Positions 59,201 through 64,000 of a stretch of DNA of 64,000 nucleotides are shown piece after piece. The position numbers were made by a program, and so were the translations under genes. Position 1 is the first letter of the stretch, and every line of letters starts with the position of its first letter. Location: assembly GCF_037126465.1 (NCBI RefSeq), contig NC_088203.1, positions 106,875,507-106,939,506 on the forward strand, given 5' to 3'. This DNA is from Ornithodoros turicata. Its lineage: Eukaryota > Arthropoda > Arachnida > Ixodida > Argasidae. The notes beneath the pieces were generated by a model. It was not told where the DNA came from. It did not search any database and saw only the letters and a program-made list of their open reading frames with translations.

Positions 59201-61081
59201 GTTTCCTCGTAGACACGGGAGCTGTGGTCAGCATCATTCCCCCACACCTGCCGACCGTAGACTGACTTCCTCCACCAGCGACCTCAAAGCCGCCAATTCC
59301 TCTGCCAGTGCATGTTTTGGACAATTCCCTTGGCTTTTCATCGTTGCCGGCGTCGTTCACCCCATACACGGTGGCGATGTTCTTCAGCATTTTGACCTTC
59401 TCGTCGATACCCAAAGAAAATGCATACTTAAAACTCCACTGATCTGGCCTGCTCTCCAAGTTGCGCTCTACTGGACTTTGTGTCGCAAAACCAGCAGTCC
59501 TCTCCCGTTTTGCCCCATGCTGCATCCGAAGCTCACTCACACACCTCCCATCGGCCCTCCTGTCCACGCGCTCCTACGATGGCTTCCTCCGGATGGCTTG
59601 GTCATCGCGAAGAGAGAATTTGAGTACGTACTCGAACTCTGCATTACCCGTCAGACATCAAGGCTTCGCCACTTCACATGGTCCCCAAGAATGCACCAGG
59701 GGTTGGCGTTCATGCGGTGACCACGGCGCGCTCAACAACATCACTGCACCGGACCGCTGTCACATACCCAGGACTTCACTTCCCTGCTACACTGTGCCAC
59801 ACTATTCTCTACGATCGACCTCGTAAAAGCATATCACCAGATACCCGTCGAGCCTTCCGACATACCGACGACGGCCATTAATACGTACTTCGGTCTCTCG
59901 GAATACATCCGTGTACACTTGGGCTCCGGAATGCTGCCCAAACTTCCAAGCGTTTCATAGATGCGGTGCTTTTATGCAGACATCTTCACGCCATGCAACC
60001 GTCTTCACAACAAACAGCTCCCAAGACGTCTGTTACAAGTTTCCATTTCAATTGCTCTTACAAGGAGAAGTCTTCACAACGTCGTTGATCTTCGGTAGAC
60101 TTCCGTGAACGGTAGAACTCCTGAACTGCCTTCGTGTGAGGAATCCGTTCGTCGATTATCTGTCATCCAGGAGGATCAACATTAGATTCGTAGTCGTCTC
60201 TTCCAACTTTACTACAGGTTCAAACTAAGCTGACGTGTCCTCCGTCTGTGCACTGCATGACCAGACAACAGGGAGCAGCATCAGCGAGCGACCAGTGTAG
60301 CGCTCCAAAGTTGCTTTTCACTGTTCAGTGGCTGCTCCAGGTGTGTCTCCCCGATTTGAGTGCGTCAAAACAGGGGCGCTCACTTAACGCACTCGCTCAT
60401 TTCACATGACCATCGCCAGTATATGATTGATTATCATTGCTGGCAGTCAGTCTGGTCTTTGACATATAGCTTTGATATAAATAAAAAAATGAAAGTAAAT
60501 GAAACGAAATATCCGCAATAAAAAGAAAAAAAAAACGTTGTCAGAACGCATTCAAATGGCATTTTGTCTTTTGTGAAGCTGTCAAGGTCAGAAGCACGCT
60601 TCTGACCTTGCACCTATAGTTCACCTATAGTGCACCTATAGTTCTCGTTTCATAGACTGCGCCATACGTCGGACCACGTACACGGTACATTGGACTGTCG
60701 ACTGCGCCATGTCAGGCATAAAAGGGATGACGACGTGGCCCCGCTGGTCGCTGATGGCCGGTTATGGCGAAAACGGTGGCCCAGATGATGTAACCCGTTT
60801 AGCCACCTCCTGTTTATTAAACTTATATATACCCCCCCCCCCCCCGTTTAGCCAGACGAGATGTTGAGAAATTAGGGCTTTAGGGTGGTAAATGGCCGAA
60901 TTGGGAGTTCATGGAAGATGTTTAGTAGTCGACGATGCCCGATGAACACCCGTGGCGCTCGTTTTGTACCCACCTGTCGTTTGCCACGCTGCTAATGATG
61001 ATGGGTCTGCGGAGGTGATGCTGATGACGTTGTCGCTCACAACGTGCAACGTAACGCCAGTCTGTGATATCATGTCTCCTC
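53216..61081 (-). CDS. MSP-domain (VAP/MOSPD-like) protein with C-terminal membrane anchor: core exons
   Basis: Six exons with matching phases: 61,081-60,974; 57,985-57,889; 57,833-57,737; 55,506-55,380; 54,389-54,227; 53,368-53,216 (stop TAG). The MSP domain covers the first four: RPEVDLVFGGDD, VATLTITNTSKSHVTFK, YKVKPFFGIVPTND, KLLIMTTGIDTLEFSP, HWKKVSKEAIKEHRLRC. This is the VAP/MOSPD fold (FKVKTT-like strand, then YKVKP). EHRLRC after the domain recalls MOSPD2. A 54-residue linker is followed by a transmembrane anchor (LTIFSMGIVLANLFLLYVL) and a short tail. Such proteins sit in the ER membrane and bind FFAT-type motifs at contact sites. Splice sites are good (for example TTTTTTTTACAG acceptor, CCTG|GTAAGT donor). 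The first exon in this set has a competing reading frame. I expect the family call to be right; orthology to MOSPD2 is uncertain. Confidence 0.8.
53587..53620. repeat. 15-bp perfect inverted repeat, 4-nt loop
   Basis: AATCTTCAATGGAAG (53,587-53,601) is exactly inverted at 53,606-53,620. Intronic. Confidence 0.85.
54845..54903. repeat. (CT)n followed by (ATTT)n
   Basis: TCTCTCTC at 54,845-54,866 and TTATTTAT runs at 54,873-54,903, in an intron of the MSP gene. A further T-rich tract spans 55,015-55,100. Confidence 0.85.
55250..55362 (-). pseudogene. Isolated TM-like coding patch inside an intron
   Basis: Within the intron between 55,380 and 54,389, the minus strand reads MKRHQLKLFYSYLPVLPCFI followed by ASAGGYYNVTEFYILAP, ending at a GAG|GTATAA donor. 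It loosely resembles the second TM of the protein at 45.1 kb (SPFYSFLIIPGFIASTASAN). It may be an exon remnant or alternative exon; the reading frame then meets a stop. Confidence 0.3.
55870..56970. other. Intronic, AT-rich, no exon recognised
   Basis: Part of the MSP-gene intron region between 57,737 and 55,506. It contains repeated TA(A)ATAC(T) words (56,170-56,330) and a CRE-like TGACGTCA near 56,093, with no gene evidence. Confidence 0.35.
56976..57230. mobile_element. 255-bp foldback MITE
   Basis: The two halves are almost complete reverse complements (arms ~118 bp each). The left end CTACACTCTTAAAAATGAAC mirrors the right end ..TTTTTAAGAGTGTAG. The centre spacer is ~18 nt around ATTATGAACAGCATAAG. 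Non-coding; in an intron of the MSP-domain gene. Confidence 0.9.
58720..60100 (+). pseudogene. Ty3/gypsy gag-pol fragment, frame-broken
   Basis: Plus strand, across several frames: a retropepsin motif LVDTGAVVSIIPP near 59,210, then downstream pol pieces (HGGDVLQHFDLLVDTQ; IAKREFEYVLEL; WRSCGDHGALNNITAPDRCH), then the RT start (STIDLVKAYHQIPVEPSDI; FGLSEYIRVHLG) at ~59,810-59,930. It ends before the catalytic DD box. It is inserted antisense in an intron of the MSP-domain gene. No LTRs or target duplication seen. Confidence 0.8.
60104..60187. repeat. 84-bp perfect copy of the exon/acceptor at 62,621-62,704
   Basis: All 84 bases are identical to 62,621-62,704, in the same orientation. That segment holds the splice acceptor and the first ~18 codons of an upstream exon of the MSP gene. 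In this copy it lies downstream of the exon at 60,974 and has no donor. Confidence 0.9.
60583..60642. repeat. 12-bp hairpin followed by three 11-bp direct repeats
   Basis: CAAGGTCAGAAG and its exact inverse CTTCTGACCTTG (4-nt loop), then CACCTATAGTT, CACCTATAGTG and CACCTATAGTT in tandem. Confidence 0.85.
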
Positions 61082-61690
61082 CTGCGCTATAGCGAGAAAT
61101 CTTTTTTCTTCTTTTTTTTTTTCTTCTTCTTCTTTCGTAATGCGGTTGTACATGGCAGTGCCCGTCCCGTGTCTGAACTCTGAAGCATAGCAGTTCACAG
61201 GTTGCGTCGCTAGCAGTCGATTCTCGGCAACCAATAAAAAGTGCTCGACTGAGTTGCTGGGAGAGGTCGCCGCGCATTCCTGTAAAGCAATTCTTCTCAA
61301 GTGCCTTCAATGCTGCTTTAACGCAAATGACGTAATGGGTATACTGCAAAGTTGTCGGCTCGACCAACTTCCAGATATATGAACGCACCATGGGCTGAAA
61401 GAGTTTATTTTTAAGTTGCAGGTTTCACACGCGAAGAGTTTTTTTTTTTTTTTTCCCCTCAGATTATTATCGACAGAACCATTTCTACCACAAGTGTGGA
61501 ATTTCCGAGAGTTGAACCCCGGCCTTTCGTGAAGTTCGTGTTCCTGCAGAACAAAACTGCAAGGGGAAAACCCATGTGTATGACGCAAACATTGAGTGAT
61601 AAGTGCATGTCATACACAATTGTGAAGAAGTGGTGTGACAACTTTCAGCGTGGGAATTTTGACCGGCAAAACATGTTTTAAAACACGTGT

Positions 61691-62313
61691 GTATAACCAG
61701 TGTGACCGTGCCGTCATACAAGCAAGCGCTCTGACTATGTTTGACAACATGTTGTCAAACACACGACGATGTATTTGGGCACTGCCGAAAAATGGTGATG
61801 GACAAGTTGGATAACCGGGCGTATTCGCCACGACAGTTTTCGTTCGCACGAGTCAGTGTCAACAACATCGTGATGCCCGTGAGTTATTTTACACGAGTAA
61901 GTTGTAAGTCAGTGTTCGCGACATTGTGTTGCACGTACGTTCAAAATGGCGACCTCTTTGCCTGCGCACATGGAGCATGAAACAATCGAAAAGCAGCCAG
62001 TGCAGCCCCGTCTTCGTCGTCTTCGTGCATTTTGAATAGCGATGTCCGCGAATGGAAGCTATATAAACTTCTCGGTTGGTTACTGTGACACTGACGTGTG
62101 CCATACATCACGGTTTAAGCCACTCCCACTGTTCCTCCAGTCAAGTTGTATAACCAGTGTGACCGATGTTTGAACAACATATGTTCGGGACTATGTATAA
62201 TCATACACGCGTTTGGACCAAACGATGTTGTCAAACAAGAATTGTATAACCAGTGTGACTGAGCATTATACATGCTCCATACATGTTTGAAGCACGTGTA
62301 TAACCAGTGTGAC
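61691..62313. repeat. Four direct copies of GTATAACCAGTGTGAC
   Basis: Exact 16-mers at 61,691, 62,148, 62,244 and 62,298, all in the same orientation. Similar upstream context (ACACGTGT or CAAG.. just before) suggests overlapping ends of a MITE family. ACAACATGTTGT-type palindromes (61,744-61,757) lie between them. Confidence 0.8.
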
Positions 62314-62566
62314 TCCGGCCTTAATCGTCTTCGACGGGCCGCCACAAAGGATACGGCCCTCGATTTTTGTCGCATACAATCATTACGTCGTCATGCATAT
62401 GGCAACTGACCGGAGTGCGCTCACCACCTGAGCAGACGACAGAAGCGTTTGTTTGCACATGTCCAATTCACTATCAATCAGAAAGCACTGAAACTTGTTC
62501 GTCGCCTTGGAACAGGCAATACTGAACTAGCGAAACGTCAAAGTGAGAGCAAAAGGAAGAACTTAC

Positions 62567-63851
62567 TGAATCTTGACAAATGACGCAACGCCGGTGTGGC
62601 GCTGCGAGAACATCTTGAAGCGTGAACGGTAGAACTCCTGAACTGCCTTCGTGTGAGGAATCCGTTCGTCGATTATCTGTCATCCAGGAGGATCAACATT
62701 AGATGGATGATCCCTTATCGCTACTTGACGGATTACTGGGATTTAGCTCTGTGATTGCAAACTCTTTTCAGATAAGACTTTGTTGGGGAAAATTGGCGCC
62801 GATGATATATTCGAGAAGAAAAAAAGAAAAACAAGTACCGTACTCTGCGGTTTTGTTTTGCTTTTCATCTGTTTGCTTTTCTTCATTTGGTTTCTCTACA
62901 AGGATTCCTTTGTAGCAGCACAAGCGCGATTCTGTACCAGAGTAACGTATTTTAGGTGTTCAACGCGCGCGTTATATAGATAAAAAGTATCGTGAGGAGA
63001 CAGTGTGTGTGTTATGTACCGCATTCTACATTGGCGCAGGAATTTCCCCAAACAGGCCCTGACAGGAATATTTCACGAGAATATACGTAACATCGGGGGC
63101 GTGATACACCCTTAAAATGAAAACCAGAGGTGGGGAAAACGAGTACACAAAGAGCCGGCATCGTACGCCTTGGGATGTTGAGGGAGATGAGGTGATCCTT
63201 AATTCATTCGAGAATTAATGAAACACCGACTCCGCCGTGAAAAATATTGATAGAGCCTCGCGGCTGTTGCTCCTACTACCCCCGTAGGATACGTTATGAT
63301 ACCTTCAATATATCCACGTGCGTAATAAAACCAAGACTAGAAGCAAAGCTCAATAACGTGTTTCAGGAGGACCCCAAGGACGATTCAGTGAAAAAATGAC
63401 AGACACCGGGGACCGATATGAACGTCATTCCAACCCTTCCCCTACGGAGACCTCCTTAGGGGGTGAAAAACACGACGTACACAAGGTTCGGATGTACATG
63501 TCTAGTTTTGCTCCAGCCCAAAACAGCTACATTCGTCTTACTTGGAGGATATCTTACCTGTCGGTTGTAAGCGTTCTGAAGAAGGAAGTCGACGTCTTCG
63601 TGACTGTATTCCAGGAAAGGAAGCTTTTGCTGCAAGCGACACGACACCATTAGAATTTGGACGGCAAACCGCTTCTTCTTCTTCTTCACCTTCTTGTCGG
63701 AAAGTGATTTTGCTCGAACGGTTGATATACCAAGGTTGATGGCAGTTGACACGATAACCGCACTTGACGCAGAGATCAGATTGCTTTCCCCAAGTGTCAG
63801 CAAGTATAGATGCATCCAGAGACCGACAACTGTGACTTCGCTCATGACCAT
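62567..63851 (-). CDS. Probable 5' exons of the MSP-domain gene (two TM segments)
   Basis: Exons 63,851-63,690, 63,629-63,558 and 62,676-62,567. The first encodes MVMSEVTVVGLWMHLYLLTL and a second hydrophobic stretch (NLISASSAVIVSTAINLGIS), giving two short membrane segments. A 60-bp intron with a CTAAT branch motif and CGCTTGCAG acceptor follows. The next exon (QKLPFLEYSHEDVDFLLQNA, then YNRQ) ends at CAG|GTAAGA. The third (IIDERIPHTKAVQEFYRSRF..) ends CA|GTAAGT. Phases are 0, 0 and 2 and join exactly to the exon at 61,081, giving a ~362-residue protein with the MSP exons. The 60-bp intron is short for this kind of genome, and exon 1 could belong to a separate gene. Confidence 0.5.
62705..63550. 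other. Intron of the MSP-gene model, no exon recognised
   Basis: Contains (GT)n-like and A-rich stretches. Plus-strand frames at 62,703-62,983 are short, with no recognised domain. Confidence 0.35.
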
Positions 63852-64000
63852 AGTTTTCTCACCAAGTACAACTTGTATATTTGAAAAACCTAACCGCAAT
63901 TTATCAACTTTGTTACCAGCGTGGTTCCACTATCCCGTTGCAGCCAATCGAAAGCGGTGAAGCCACAAGGGGCAGAACACGTGGAAACACTCCATCACAC

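Noticed and set aside
60955..61391. 160-codon minus-strand frame as a gene
   Set aside because: It reads through a low-complexity lysine-rich tract (RRRKKKRRKK) and conflicts with splice phases of the MSP-gene exons.

Overview
This is eukaryotic, arthropod-type DNA, and my best guess is a tick or related arachnid. It is intron-rich and crowded with transposable elements. Real exons are short, flanked by GT/AG splice sites and separated by kilobases of repeats. There are no bacterial operons, RBSs, rRNA genes, CRISPR arrays or recognisable tRNAs. The species call is an inference from repeat content and gene style. Most open frames in the window are chance or transposon-derived.

Layout. 1-4.9 kb is repeat-rich with no genes: a transposon end at position 1, a hairpin MITE at 3.0 kb and a 537-bp TIR element at 3.5-4.05 kb. 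4.9-9.9 kb is a nearly full-length, decayed Tx1/L1-type LINE with an intact CCHC ORF1 and a broken endonuclease/RT ORF2. 10-18 kb is AT-rich intergenic DNA with a 569-bp TIR element, a LINE tail at 18.2 kb, and on the minus strand near 15.9 kb a likely first coding exon below a TGACGTCA site. 19.2-19.6 kb is the last exon of a plus-strand peptide-type GPCR. 20.7-21.3 kb is another TIR element. 22.5-24.8 kb is a second decayed LINE with a snap-back palindrome in its RT region. 28.0-32.0 kb is a nest of DNA transposons. 32-35 kb holds LINE 3' fragments and an inverted-repeat element. 42.2-45.2 kb holds exons of an unrecognised minus-strand membrane-protein gene. 47.4-47.9 kb and 58.7-60.1 kb hold Ty3/gypsy fragments. 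52.0-52.25 kb is a broken THAP domain. 53.2-63.9 kb is a minus-strand gene encoding an MSP (major sperm protein/VAP-like) domain with a C-terminal membrane anchor, with introns full of transposons.

The most notable structure is the array at 28,877-31,237: ten 233-bp tandem units plus a partial. Each unit junction can be folded into a type I hammerhead self-cleaving ribozyme, with CUGACGA and GAAA core boxes, a long stem I with bulges, and a loopless self-complementary stem III. The array starts exactly at a predicted cleavage position and lies inside a TIR transposon flanked by TA. This matches the organisation of animal 'retrozymes', meaning circular-RNA-producing retroelement repeats related to Penelope-like element hammerheads. 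I consider it the most exciting system in the window.

The host genes do not form an evident pathway. The MSP-domain protein is expected at the ER or at membrane contact sites, and the GPCR is a neuropeptide-type receptor.
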